From: Azolla caroliniana
Taxonomy: Eukaryota > Polypodiophyta
NCBI GenBank assembly: GCA_043228905.1
Contig: JBHGNT010000017.1
Span: 4,774,001-4,838,000 of the forward strand
Length of the DNA stretch: 64,000 nucleotides
Direction: 5' to 3'
The notes under the pieces were generated by a model. That model worked only from the letters and a program-made list of their open reading frames with translations, had not been told where the DNA came from and searched no databases. Positions within the stretch are counted from its first letter, which is position 1, and every line of letters begins with the position of its first letter. Of the stretch, positions 11,893-23,902 are shown piece by piece. A program made the position numbers and the translations under genes.

Positions 11893-14030
11893 AAATAAGT
11901 AAAATTAGTTATGCGTGTGCTCTCCAAAATGGGGGTGCATTCCATTCTACTGCATTGTATTGTATTTGCATCGTATTTGCATCGTATTTGTATTGTATTT
12001 GCGTTTGTATTTGTATTTGTATTTGTATTGTGTTGTGTTGTGTTGTGTTGTATTTGGAGACAAGAGAATGAGTGACTACAAGCGGAGGTTAGTCGGCGTC
12101 GCCCTGCCTCATAGATGGAGATAAGAAATCGTCAATAGTTCGGTTTCGGCTTAACCGTTTTGGCCTTGTCTAAACCAAACCGGTGAAGCTTTAACCAGTT
12201 TGGGAGTTTCCAAACTAATTCCTAAACTGGTTAAGGTTGACAGGTTTGGCCAAATCGGTTAGCCCAATTTAGGAACTGGTTTTAGCCCAAATAAGTTTGG
12301 TTGAGCCATACCTAATGAAGCTCAAGCCTAAACCGAATTCAACTGCCAAACTCTTCGGTTTAGACTTGCCGAGCCATTGCCGATTCCTAGATGGAGAGAC
12401 CCCAATTTTGTATGTCTCGACCCCTCTTGCCTTCTGCTTTAGCCTCTCCTAACGTACTCCTTATTATAACATTAGAGTTTGTAGTTTGTTCTCTTTCCTG
12501 TTGGATATTGGACTAAAATATCACATTGGACATTGCAAACATAGACATTTACAATCTATTCTATCTATCTAATTGAATCTTGATCTTAATTTAATGACAA
12601 TTTTGTATTTTTCCCGCCTTTGGTTGCCATGGACATTAATATCCTACCGAATTGACTATTGCATCTATTTCAATTTACTTTGGAAAAAGAAATCTCAATT
12701 TGGTACGACTTGACTAGCTTAACGACACATTTGTACGCTAAAGGGATTTGGGGCATGGTGAGGGATGGCACTTTTTGGAGTATCATATGATGGCTTGGAT
12801 ATTTCCTTGCTACATGTTGTGTGTCATTGTTTAATAACCTTGGGTAGAGATTATTAGGTGCCATGTGGAAAATGTAGACATCTTGTTAACAATGAATTTC
12901 CATTTAAATCTTCTGAGTAAGTTTTGAAGCAACATTTAGTGTTCCAAACGGCAAAGGAGCTAATAACTTTCCATTGGCATCTATTATCGAGATGAGATCA
13001 TAATACCGAAAAGTTGGAGTTAGTGCTTTCTTGTTTTCTGGGTTAGGTTGAAAAGGAATTCTTTAGGACCCGTTTGGATTGCATGGCCATATGTATTTGG
13101 TGTAGGGGCCAATTCATGATGCAATGCACCATGCAATGGATGCCTCACATTTCAAACAATTTCTAATAGGTTTCAGATATAGCACAAGGTTTAGATTTGG
13201 TCAAGTAGCTATTCCTCTTGTCTCATGTGAGCTAATGATACCTATCACAAATCACTTTGAGGAGAAACCATGGTTGATTAATTAGGTTTTGATATTATGT
13301 CACATTACCAACTATGCTAAGTAGTGGCAAAAAGTTCTTGATGCAAGTTGGTGTTCCCAATTAAATCATTTCAAGGGAAAGCATTTCTTGGAAGGTCATG
13401 CATACCGATCAATTGAAATGGTGATATATGAGTTGGTGCATTTTGCATCCAAGATGTTAGGAACATGTATCTACCATGTCCAACTTTGGGAATTTATTTC
13501 CCAACTTTGGAAAATTCAAGTTGATGAAAGATTGCCATCATGCTCTTGTAACATGGGTTGATTTCTTAGCTATAGGAGGCAATGGGATGTTTTGATTGAG
13601 TGAATCAACATGTTCGCTATTTACAAGGTTTATTTATCTTTATCCTCTAGCAAGTTATGAATGTGTTGATATTGCAACAGACTTGCAAGATCCATATGTA
13701 GTTGTATGACTATGAGTTTTTCTATGACAAATAACTATGCCTTCTTGAACCAAAATGAAAAAACATAATACAAAAAGTCAACAAAAAAACCACAACATGG
13801 TGTTTAGCGTGAGTTCTAAGTTATTCAACTACCTACAATGAATCCTTACGTTTGAACATACGCCATGGGGCACCTAAATTATTGATACACACATGTAAAT
13901 GAACGAGTACAACACCACTTCTCCAACACCAAATGCTCGACTATGACTTCAATACAAATCATGTTCCTTGAGGTGACACTCGATATTGACTACGAGTGTA
14001 AATAAAATTAAGGATGTACCCATGAATAAC

Positions 14031-14081
<51 letters not shown>

Positions 14082-16768
14082 CTAGATGGATATAACAATT
14101 TACAACTATAAGCTAATTATGAGAGAGAGAGAGAGATCTGCACATTCATACATCAACAGTACAAATAATGTAATGCAGAAAATCATATAAAGGAGAATTT
14201 CTATCACTGCTCAAAGAGAAATGGGTAAACTGCCCAAAACTCAATCCAACTAAAAATGATTGTTGAATGAATATAAGCAAACATATCTTTATTGACGAGG
14301 GAAACATAACTGGCTACCTAATCAATGCAGAATTTAAAGGGCACCGATCTCTCTGATCAATGAGCTTCTTCCATAAAGTTCTCCCAAACATCTTTCTCAA
14401 TTCTATGTTGTCAGAAAACATAGGTAAAATAAAATACAACATAGAAATGCTGGTTGAAATTTCTTGGAATAATAAAATTGATACAAGCTGCAATCAGCAC
14501 CACATTCAGCAAATAACTTTGATATCAAGCAATTATAATATAAGGTTTGCTTGTATTTGAAAGCTTGGCAAAAAATCCTCGATCCGGTACAATTGGTTTG
14601 GCAAAAAATCCTAAATTAGTTTTCTTAAGTAGCGATCTCTTGTAAGCCAATCATTCCTCTTATATCATTTGAGATCCTACCACGTCACCTAAAAAGGAAC
14701 TCTGCATTCTGGTGTAATATGATTGTGCCATCTGATGTTTGCCTTCTCTCGTTGTGATCTTTTACAGGGAGATCCAGAAGCTTTCTAGGTTTTTGTGGAA
14801 TGCTGCATTTTGTATGAAATCAGAAGAACACATTCCAATATCAGTAAATCAAATACTAGCAAACAACTTCACTACCCACAACATCAGTCTTCTCAAGTAC
14901 ATTCTATAATAAATATCAGGTACATATGGGCCTTAATTTTCACCATTCTCAGTAAGTTCCTTACAAAAATACAAATAGTAAGGTACCTTATTGTAAAACG
15001 CATTTTCATCTTTCATTACATTATCCCACAATGATTTTTTACACATGAAACTTTTGGAATGACATACCAGGAATGAAATTCATTGGTTTTCTCTTTCGAC
15101 ATATTGGTTAATCCAACATTTTGACGTCTCTTCAAAGCTAACGATCCCACTGTTGTATTTGATGTCTATGTTTCAACCAACAATCAAAGTATTTGTTGTC
15201 AAGGAAACATAGATGTTGTCAGAAATGCTATATATATATATATATATATATATTACAAAGAAAGAAAGAAAAGCTCATATTTTCCCAAGTACCAACATTA
15301 TGAGTGTGCAAAATTGTTCTTAAAGCTAAGAATCCAAGCATTCTTTATGATTCGTTCACAAGTTTTATTTTGCAATTTCCTGGGCTATATCGTTACACCA
15401 GTGATGTAGCAGCATACTAATCTATGAAAGCTTGGGGAGAAAATTGGAGTAGGTGCCCGGTAGTCCATGCCGTAAAAGACGAGTGTTTGTCATGTCTATT
15501 GAAATAGAAAATCCTCCAAGTAAAGAGAAGCCCTTGAAACCCATGAATCAGGGATTCAATTTGCAGGTACCTCCCTTGGTTGCATAAATCCCCATCATTA
15601 AAGAAAAAAAAAATATATATATATACATATATATAATAGAAGCATCAGTATAGATACTAGACAGAGATCTAGGATCAAAGATGTATACATGTTGGCAGGT
15701 TACTCTTTCTGAAGTTCAAAATCCACGACTAAAAAAATAGCACCCATTTGATATCCTACGTAATAGAAGGCGCTTTTGACTTATAAAAAGATTAGATTTC
15801 TTGTTTTTTAAGACGCATAACATGGGATTACAGATTGAGAATGCATGAATATATCAGGAGCCCGACAATTTAGTTCCTAGGTACATCTCTTCATATCCAG
15901 CAGGATTGGCAAGATATCAACATTTAGAAATGACATATTTTTCTCTCATGAAGGTTATTGAAAATTTCAGCTTACTTAGGAGCGGAGATCTTTTATAGAA
16001 ATCTGAATAACGGTAAGAATTGCTATCCAGCCTTTCATCCATGCTATAAAGGTAAGATCTGGCCTCAACTAGACAAGCTACTACATGGTGTGAACTTCCT
16101 AAAGCTAAGTAATGAGCTCACCCCCTAAAGCTTATAGTGGAAGTAGAAAACTTGCAAAAGTTGTGGTTTGATGACTATTTATTGATGAGAATAATAGTCA
16201 AGATTATGGTGGAAAAGTCTATAAAGACTTCTTTTGAGAGGTGGGATCAACACAGCCATTTCTCCAAGTTTTCATTAAGAAGCCAATTACAACCGTATGG
16301 ATTTGAATCGTGCTGATGCTCACGGATTGAAAGTTACACTGGTGATTCAGAAGATAGATCCCGTAAAATACTCAGCACTCATTCCGGTCAACTAGGTACC
16401 TTTTTCATTGTGTTGAGCAGCATGCATTTTCACAGATTTTGCTTCCCCAATTGCAAGGCATGGTTGAGTGATTCTACAATACATAAAGCCACATACTCCC
16501 AGTTCTCATCACATCACATACTCCCAGTTCTCGTCACATTCATCCCAGAAAATTTTATCCTATGACAATATTTGCATAACTTGTGCAAATTCAGAAGTTG
16601 TTGGCATTCTAATTTAACATTTGCACAGGCTCAAGTACATCCCAAAGTGGATTGTACTGGTCATGATCTATTCATTTTGGGGCCCATACTCCTTGTAAGG
16701 ATTCCATGTACAAAAAAAACATGATTTTTTTCTTTCTGTCGACACAATGTTATGACCATTCCACAATA
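11893..16768. other. Spacer without a recognisable gene
   Basis: Nearly 4.9 kb with no supported gene. It contains a (TGTAT)n/(TTGTG)n microsatellite at about 11953-12056, a degenerate block rich in aaccggtt-like words at about 12140-12370, a (GA)n run at 14034-14079, (TA)n runs near 15228-15253 and 15612-15634, and otherwise AT-rich unique-looking sequence. Stretches such as 12700-13600 look like long-decayed coding or transposon sequence but show no domain that I can name. Confidence 0.55.
14034..14079. repeat. (GA)n microsatellite
   Basis: About 46 bp of uninterrupted GA, with a second shorter GA run at 14121-14135. Confidence 0.95.
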
Positions 16769-19700
16769 TTATATAGAAAAAGAAAATGATTTTCTAGAAA
16801 AATATTTCTCCTTACTTTCACTCTGATTCAAAGCTTGCAATGATTTATTAATGTAGAAGTCACTTACTGGTTTGTGCTTCATCAGTGGAGGAGCTGATTT
16901 TATGGACTGGAGCTCATCTGATATAAATGATGTTCGACTGCTGTTTGACATTTTGGCTGAGACAAATGCTAGTTTTGCATCAAGTTTCTCAATTGAGGCA
17001 AGAATGGACGCTTCATGATTTGAAAAACCGATGTCTTGACTTCCTAGTTTCTTATTTCCCAAGCAGCTTGGAATTTGTTTTCGGCTGTGTTTACCAGAAA
17101 GAGTGTCTAGCCTTGCATAAGAACCTTGACAAGCAGGTGCTAGATTCAAACTTGACAGAATATTTGATGACTTGCTCCAACATGAGAGCAATGATTTAGG
17201 TCTAATTTTCTGCTTAGTTGACTTTGATTCCACACCATAATCAGGAATAATAGCCTGGGCATTCTGTTTAGTTTTAGATTGAGTAGATATATTATTGCTA
17301 TGTTGTTGCTTGTGTGGTTCTTGCAACATACTATGCAAAACTTTATGCTCTCTGTTTTCTTTGTCATGACTAACATCATGGCCATAAATACTAGTTTGAT
17401 CTGACCTCATAATTGCCCTGCTGCTAGTAGAGGTATTTATTCCATCAGTAGTGATATCACTTCCCCAGCCTATCCGTTTACCTTCCATGTTTTCATATTG
17501 TCCCTTCCATGTGCTCAGATTACTACTACGATCGTCAACATTCATATAGGTAGTTCCATAATTGACACCATCATTACCTTTTAGACCCTCTTCTTTTTGT
17601 AACATGAGAGCATTTATTTGATCGTTTCTATTGTGATTTGATTTGCACCATTGAAACTCCTCATGCTCGTCTTTCTGACCAGCCATTTCAGTTCCACGAT
17701 CAAAATCAGTACAACTTTCAAGACCTTTTAAGTCCTCTTCTCTTGCGAACATGAAAGTATTTATTTGATCGTTTTTATTCTTATTGGACTGGAACAATTG
17801 AAATTCTTCATGTGCATATGTCTGTTTGAATATTTTAGTTCCATGATCAGAATCAGTACAACTTTCAAGTTCGGTTCTGACCAAAATGTCCACTGATAAA
17901 TCATCAAGTAAGGGCTTTGAAAGACAATCATCAAGACGGGACTTCATGTCTGTGATTTCAGCAATAAGCATACTTGTGGCTTCTTCATTTTCTACACGCT
18001 CTTGTAATGCCACCTCCAAAAGGTCTGGTGTACCCTCTAGTTCATCTCGTCTTGTATCAATATGCCTGTATTTTAAGTATAAATAAGGCGCATCCCAAAT
18101 TATTATAAAATACAAGACAGCAAGCACAAGTATAGAAGAACATGATGGTGATCCATTCTCAAGGGAGGCCATTTTTAATAAATAAATTACATAAATCCCT
18201 CGGTCAACAACTTCCATAAACATAAATATGTGTTATTATCCATAACAGTAAGAAGTGTCAAGATGGTGACAAAAAGATAAAAAAAGGTACATATTTTTTG
18301 AAGCCCAGAAGCTCATTTATTAGACATAAAGAAGTCAAATTGTACATAGGAATGTTTCTGGCGATTGATTGAATTTTAAACTATTTCAGCTCAATCAATG
18401 CCATTGATTTAACTTAACATAATTACTCTTATTAAAATTCATTTCAAACGGTCAATAAAAAGATTATACAATATTAAATTTTACTTACCATGTCAGCATA
18501 TCACAAGGCTTGTTAGTGACAGGAGCACTTGATAGACAGCAAACATCATTACTCTTACTTACATATATTCTCTCTGATACGTCCATGGGATCACCACCTG
18601 TCAACCTCTTAAGCATCTTGTCCCCATCGTCCACACATTTATTGTTACCCTGTGACCTATTAAAATATCATTTCGCTAAATCATTAGTCTTATTAAAGTT
18701 CATTTCAGAAATACGTACAAAAATGATATATTGTTCACACAATCTCCAACTTGTGATGGCAGATACTGCAACTGTTGAGTGATTCAATAAGCTTTTCATA
18801 GTACAGAGAGAGAGAGAGAGAATGATTATTTTGTTTCATATTGCAAGGGCCTAGTCATATTGATGGAAGCTTAATGGAGAAGGAATTAGAAACAGACAGA
18901 CAGCATGGGCGGATGCATAACGATGGTGATGGGTTCAAGTCTTGCAACCTGTATCTACTCCTTTGTACAATTCTATATCAGAGGAAGATATGCTGTGAAA
19001 GGCAGAGAAATTCATTCCTATCAAGCCAATCATTTGTATATATATCAATTTAGGCTCAGTTTTGAGGATTTTGATGGCCTGACCACATCAACATGAGTAC
19101 TATCATCCGGAGAGTGAATATGTCAATAGTTCTTGCATTGCCAACAATTTCAAAATGACAAGTAGATATCTCTCTAATAGGATAATTCTCGTCATCCCTC
19201 TACAGGCCTACTCTTCTCTCTATTTTATGATCGACATTCAAGTCCATGTTTCTTATGTATAACCCATCTATATATGTTATAAATGTGCCAATAGGTTGAA
19301 GCTCATATTACAATTAGTTACTCCTTAGACTGCTTTAAAAATTATACATGATATAGATAATGCCTTCTAAGTCCGAGGCATAACTTTGGTGGAAGGCCAT
19401 TGGAGGACAAAATGATGGGGGCTAGAGGATGCAATGTACGTGGGTCTTTTGAAATGCTAGACTTTTGTCTGGAATAGCACTTTTCTTTTTCGAATGTGAG
19501 TGGCAAAACACATCATAATTATAGATCATAAACGGTGTTGGAAGCATTCTGGCATAATGACGAAAGCTTGAACTCGCATGGCAAACACCGACCACTAGGC
19601 TATCGCATTTGCATCAGCATTAACACTGCCAAAGCTATATATTCCCAACCCTTTGATACCATATGTTTGGCAATTTGTGAGCAATGAGATCCATCCTATT

Positions 19701-22024
19701 GAGTCCACCAACAAGGGCATGCTTTGGAGAATATCATTAGCATTCTCCAACAAACCTGCCCGTCCAAAGGCATCAGCCAAGCAAGTATAATGTTCTAAAA
19801 TAGGTGTTACCCCATATATATTGACCATTGAGTTAAAAACAGAATTAGCTTCATCAATTAGGCCAGCATGACTACACGCTGAAAGAATTGACACAAACAT
19901 CACAATGTCCGGCTTCAAACCTTTGAGTTGCATATCTTCGAAATAACAGAACGCAGATTTGCAATCATTGTGCAGGACATAACTATCGATGATCGCACTC
20001 CACATTAGTAGATTTTCCTTTGACGGAAAAGTTGCAAAAAGTCTTGAGGCATCTTTGAGACTTCCACATTTTGAGTAGATCTCAATAAGAGCACTCCCTA
20101 CGTATTCATCGAATTTAAACCCACATTCTAGAAAGTGAGAATGAACCATCATCCCCTCATTTAGGGCACTTAAGCCAGAGCATGCTTTTAAAACACTCAC
20201 AAGTATTGAAATATCCGGCTTAATTCCATTATCTTGCATCTGGCAAAAGATCCTCAAAGCATCTTCAAAAGCTCCTAAATTCACGCATCCATTAATCATT
20301 GCATTCCATGAAACAAGCCCACGATCCACCATTAAATCAAACACTCTGTATGCATCCATAAGATTACCACAATTTGAATACATGTCAATAAGGGTGTTTC
20401 CTAGAAAAAGATCTTGTTCAACAGAAGAATGCATCATATGGGCATGGACAAGCATCCCGAGGCCAATGGCAGATATACTCGAGCAAGCTTTAAAGACACT
20501 CACATATGTTATCTCATTCGGTTCAATCCCTCTATCTTGCATTTCATCGAAAAGATAAAATGCATCTATTGCACATCCATTTTGAGCATATCCACCGATC
20601 ATTGCACTCCATGCGACAACAGTTGGACTTGACAGTTTATTGAACATTGTTTGTGCATCGTGAAGACTTCCACACCTGACATACATACTAACAAGAGTAT
20701 TATAAACCAATGGATCATCTTTGGAACTGCTTTCCAAGATCATGGCGTGGACCATCCGACCCCATCCAAGAGCCTCAAAACTAGCAAGAGACTTTAGCAA
20801 GCTAACCCAAGTAGTATTATCAGGATATGATTTCATTTGCACAAAAAGCCGCAATGCATGCTCGTGTTCGCTGCGTTCAGCATAGGCAAATATCATTGCA
20901 TTCCACATCACGACATCTCGACCTGGGGACCTATTGAAGGCAAAACAAGCATCGTTCAAGCAACCACACTTGGCATACATATCAACGAGAGCACTTCCGA
21001 TGAATGCATCATTCTCAAAGCTATATTGCATAGCTTGGGCATGTACAAGCATACCTTGTCTGAGGTTGAGTGAAGCAGAACATGCTTTAAGGACAGAAGC
21101 AACAACAAATACATCAATATTTAGACCACAATCTTGATTCAAGCGATGGTATAGATGAATGGCTTGCTCAGGTTTTCCAAATTTGGCATGAGCTGCTATA
21201 ATAGAACTCCATGAGAAGATACTTTGTTCTGGCAAGTGGAAGAAGACATAGTCAGATTCAAGCAAAGACCCACACTCTGCATACATTCGGATAATGTGGG
21301 TGCCCATGAAGGCACCCAATAGGCCACATTTGAAGATGAGGGAATGGATTTCTCTGCCTTTGGCTACATCCCTTCTTCTGATGCAAAGTTGGAGAAGGGA
21401 GTATAGATGGGCTGCAAGACTTGAACCCTTCATCATCGTCATGCATCCATTCATCTTCTCTATCTGTCTCTCTGTCCATCAATATAACTAAGCCCTTGCA
21501 CTATGAAGCCAAATCATCTCTCTCTCTGGTATGAAAAGTTTAATGAATTTCTCGACACTCATCTGAATCTGTCATCACACGTTGTTTCTATCGTCCACAT
21601 ATGTATGTTACCCTGTGACCTATTAAAATATCCTTTATCTACATAACTAGTCTTATTAAAGTTCATTTCAGAAAATTTATACAAAAATTACATAATGCTG
21701 GATTTCACTTACCATGTCTGCAAACCACAAGGCTTCTTAGTGATTGGAACACTTGATAGAAAGCAAACATCATTACCCTTACTTATGGATCTTTTCTCTG
21801 ATATATCCCCGGGATCACCACCCCTCATTGTTTTGGGCTTATTCCCATCGTCCATAAATTTCTTGTTACCCTGTAACCCATTAAAATATCTCTTATCTGC
21901 ATTTTGCGGAGATGAGTATATGTAAGATGATAATCGGGCCCGTTCTCTTCTTCTGTGGTTAAGAACCTCTTCAGCTTTCCTTTTCTCTTCTTGTTCTCTT
22001 TCAAGGCGAGCTTCCTGCCATTTC
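16769..22024 (-). CDS. Unrecognised coiled-coil protein gene with duplicated exons (3' part)
   Basis: I do not recognise the family. Three exons join in frame: 21713-22024, 18489-18656 and 16769-18065. Both introns are phase 2, each splitting a TGG tryptophan codon. The first exon starts mid-codon, so one or more 5' exons are missing. It encodes a highly charged helix (KWQEARLEREQEEKRKAEEV) and then a motif ending GGDP..ISE...SKGNDVC.LSS.P.TKKPC. The second exon is a diverged copy of that motif. The long last exon encodes HIDTRRDELEG, a short coiled-coil stretch and a polar, Ser-rich tail, with a 49-residue internal duplication. The hydrophobic N-terminus of the 484-codon open frame here (start 18223) is probably intronic. 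A PPR gene lies in the large first intron on the same strand. Unknown function; the exon model is the most frame-consistent one. Confidence 0.65.
17575..17868 (-). repeat. 147-bp in-frame tandem duplication in the last exon
   Basis: The string cagtacaactttcaag recurs exactly 147 bp apart (17707 and 17854). The two 49-residue units both read LESCTD.D.GT, then HEEFQ, then NDQIN, then EE.LKG, so the duplication stayed in frame and both copies remain open. Confidence 0.88.
18793..19060 (+). pseudogene. Inverted fragment of a PPR gene 5' end
   Basis: On the + strand this segment matches the 5' flank and first codons of the PPR gene at 19595-21454 (- strand, about 21303-21535). Shared blocks include a GA run, ttgcaagggc[c/t]tagt[c/t]atattgatgg, ggttcaagtcttgca and aaaggcagagaaat. 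The encoded peptides match too (MGGCITMVMGSSLA against MNGCMTMMKGSSLA, both followed by KGREIHS). It lacks all PPR repeats after that, so it is a dead inverted copy rather than a gene. Confidence 0.8.
19595..21454 (-). CDS. PLS-class PPR protein, intronless, ends within the E domain
   Basis: A 619-aa protein built almost entirely of P-L-S pentatricopeptide repeats. At least five S-type MYAKCG-like motifs (MYAECG, MYAKCG, MYVRCG, MYSNCG, IYSKCG) appear at regular spacing, each followed by a VVMWNAMI-like L/P block. Known relatives bind organellar RNA site-specifically and serve RNA editing or processing. The N-terminus (to about residue 45) carries KGREIHSLI, and I see no clear transit peptide. 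After GWISLLTNCQTYG (the start of the E1 motif) the protein stops within about 20 residues, with no E2, E+ or DYW domain. It would need a partner deaminase, or is truncated. The gene sits inside the middle copy of a triplicated exon of the host gene on the same strand. Start ATG at 21454; further homology upstream shows a longer 5' untranslated leader. Confidence 0.9.
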   Translation of the reverse strand: MNGCMTMMKGSSLAAHLYSLLQLCIRRRDVAKGREIHSLIFKCGLLGAFMGTHIIRMYAECGSLLESDYVFFHLPEQSIFSWSSIIAAHAKFGKPEQAIHLYHRLNQDCGLNIDVFVVASVLKACSASLNLRQGMLVHAQAMQYSFENDAFIGSALVDMYAKCGCLNDACFAFNRSPGRDVVMWNAMIFAYAERSEHEHALRLFVQMKSYPDNTTWVSLLKSLASFEALGWGRMVHAMILESSSKDDPLVYNTLVSMYVRCGSLHDAQTMFNKLSSPTVVAWSAMIGGYAQNGCAIDAFYLFDEMQDRGIEPNEITYVSVFKACSSISAIGLGMLVHAHMMHSSVEQDLFLGNTLIDMYSNCGNLMDAYRVFDLMVDRGLVSWNAMINGCVNLGAFEDALRIFCQMQDNGIKPDISILVSVLKACSGLSALNEGMMVHSHFLECGFKFDEYVGSALIEIYSKCGSLKDASRLFATFPSKENLLMWSAIIDSYVLHNDCKSAFCYFEDMQLKGLKPDIVMFVSILSACSHAGLIDEANSVFNSMVNIYGVTPILEHYTCLADAFGRAGLLENANDILQSMPLLVDSIGWISLLTNCQTYGIKGLGIYSFGSVNADANAIA

Positions 22025-22399
22025 CTGCACGATTGTAAACAATATATTTAAAGCATTTTACGAATAAGCACATATAGAGTATTAAAATGTGTGTATATAT
22101 GCCCTATAGTAAGCACTCAAGAGTGCTTCAGATTATGATACAAGCAGAAGAACAGTTAACAAATATCAAAGGATCTATCTTCATCATAACAAGCTCACAA
22201 CTCTCCAACTGAACATAGATAATTTAGGCATTAAAAACCTGAAGCCTATCCAAAAGTTGTCACTATCAAAATAGGAGCATGCCTAAAATCTAATCTGATT
22301 ATTGTTTCTAGAAAACTGTTTGTAACTTTCATTTTAGTCGCTGATTATTGTTCATTCCTATTCTGCATATTATTGAATGGTTGTCTGCGAATGTGACAG

Positions 22400-22462
22400 G
22401 ATTTTGTGAGGAACCATCAAGATTACCTCCCAGCTTTCATGAAACATGTCTCTCTTGAACAA
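22400..22462 (+). other. Isolated exon-like island
   Basis: Exactly 21 open codons (DFVRNHQDYLPAFMKHVSLE plus Q) lie between gtgacag and gtaagt, that is, between perfect 3' and 5' splice consensus on the + strand. No partner exon was found on either side. It may be a captured gene fragment carried by an old transposon, or chance. I do not recognise the protein. Confidence 0.3.
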
Positions 22463-23843
22463 GTAAGTTTGCTCGGTATGTAGAATCTACGATGTAATCA
22501 TATGACCTTGGTCTTGCCAAAGACGCTACAATACAAGTTGATGTCTTTTAAGTCTTTGGCCTTGCCAGGACAATACAAGTAGATGTGTACTTTCCGTGAC
22601 TTGTAGACACTCACACACTATTATGGGACATGCATTTTGAACTATTAAACTTTTGCTTCAGAAACACTGTAGGAAAGCAGAGCTCTCTTTTTTTAAAATT
22701 CTAGCTTCTATGCTAAATATAGGCTACCTGTGCCTTATTGCTGTAGTCTTTGCATTTTTTACCCTCCTTAATTCCACACTAGTGTGCATAGATCCTTCAA
22801 AAAGATGTTCATAACCCATTCTTTATGATAATACTGCTGACATAATTAGCAAACTTTTGGCAGAAACAATCCAACTTGAATTTTATTGAAACTCTTTACT
22901 CGTTGTAGCTGAACAGCACTTCAAAGAAAGGCTCAAATCAACAAGTCATCTTTTAATTTGTGAAATAACAAAAACAATGTTAGCATTTAGAAATTTTGAG
23001 AATAGATCCTCAGTGGATGTGTTGGACATACCATACAATTTCCTTGACATATTTACTCAACACCCGTATCACATTGACAGCCATTTAATGCAAATATAGA
23101 GTGCCAGGAAATTGGGATGATGATCCGCATGTGACAGTGCCTTTACAACATGAACATAGATTGTTGTTCACACTTGCACATCTTGTCAACATCATTGTCA
23201 TAGTACAACAGCTATCAACCAGTGGATCCAGTGGTCGAGTGTTACTCACTGCATGCGATTAAGCATCATGCACACTCCCTTGTCAAAGACCAAATTTATA
23301 TTTACTTTGTGAGGGAACACTCTGGTTGGATATTCAAGTATCACTACCTAAGTGAAAATTTGCATTGCAATCGGAGCAAATAGAATTGAACTTGCATATT
23401 CAAGTTCATTGACGACCTTTGGTTTTGTTATTGATGATCATAGCCCAGTTCATGGAAGTTTTCTCCTTTTTATAAGACAAAGGTGATGATCCCTTTACTG
23501 TTGGAAGGTACAATATTTTCTTTGCTTTTATGATCTACCTCATTACCATAGATCGTAAGAGATGTGTCTAAGGAAGCTGACAATGTTATATATGTTTACC
23601 ATCGGAATCATCGAGAACAAAGACAATGTTTGAGAAAGATGCCCCAATTCCTACATTTTTTAAGCATGCATTGGAAATGAAACAAAAAAGAACTAGATCA
23701 TGTCATATAATATGGAGACACAAAATCCAAGATCAATCCCTGATGCACGCAAGAGAATAACCCTTGCCATTTCCTAAAGGGCATATCATTTGGTGTTGAT
23801 GACAAAAACTCAATGTTGGTAACATCAAGGCCAATCCCAAGAA

Positions 23844-23846
<3 letters not shown>

Positions 23847-23901
<55 letters not shown>
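23847..23901. repeat. (TC)n microsatellite
   Basis: About 55 bp of uninterrupted TC/CT, directly before the dead reverse-transcriptase fragment. Confidence 0.95.

Positions 23902-23902
<1 letters not shown>

Larger units (their letters stand above)
18423..21935. repeat. Tandemly triplicated exon-plus-intron unit, middle copy split
   Basis: The unit contains a cttattaaa[a/g]ttcatttca block, a donor (cttaccatgtc on + strand), a 168-nt exon and an acceptor (cctgtgacctattaaaatatc). Block starts are seen at about 18430, 18690 and 21653. Copy 1 (about 18430-18690) and copy 3 (about 21653-21935) retain exons with intact splice sites. Copy 2 is broken. Its intron part is at about 18690-18745 and its exon start plus acceptor at about 21585-21652, with 2.8 kb of PPR sequence between. 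Confidence 0.75.

Noticed and set aside
18066-18223. Hydrophobic N-terminus of a 484-codon minus-strand frame, which would suggest a membrane protein
   Set aside because: A consensus acceptor at 18066-18067 joins the preceding exon at 18489 in perfect phase. The hydrophobic part is AT-rich intron sequence that happens to be open.
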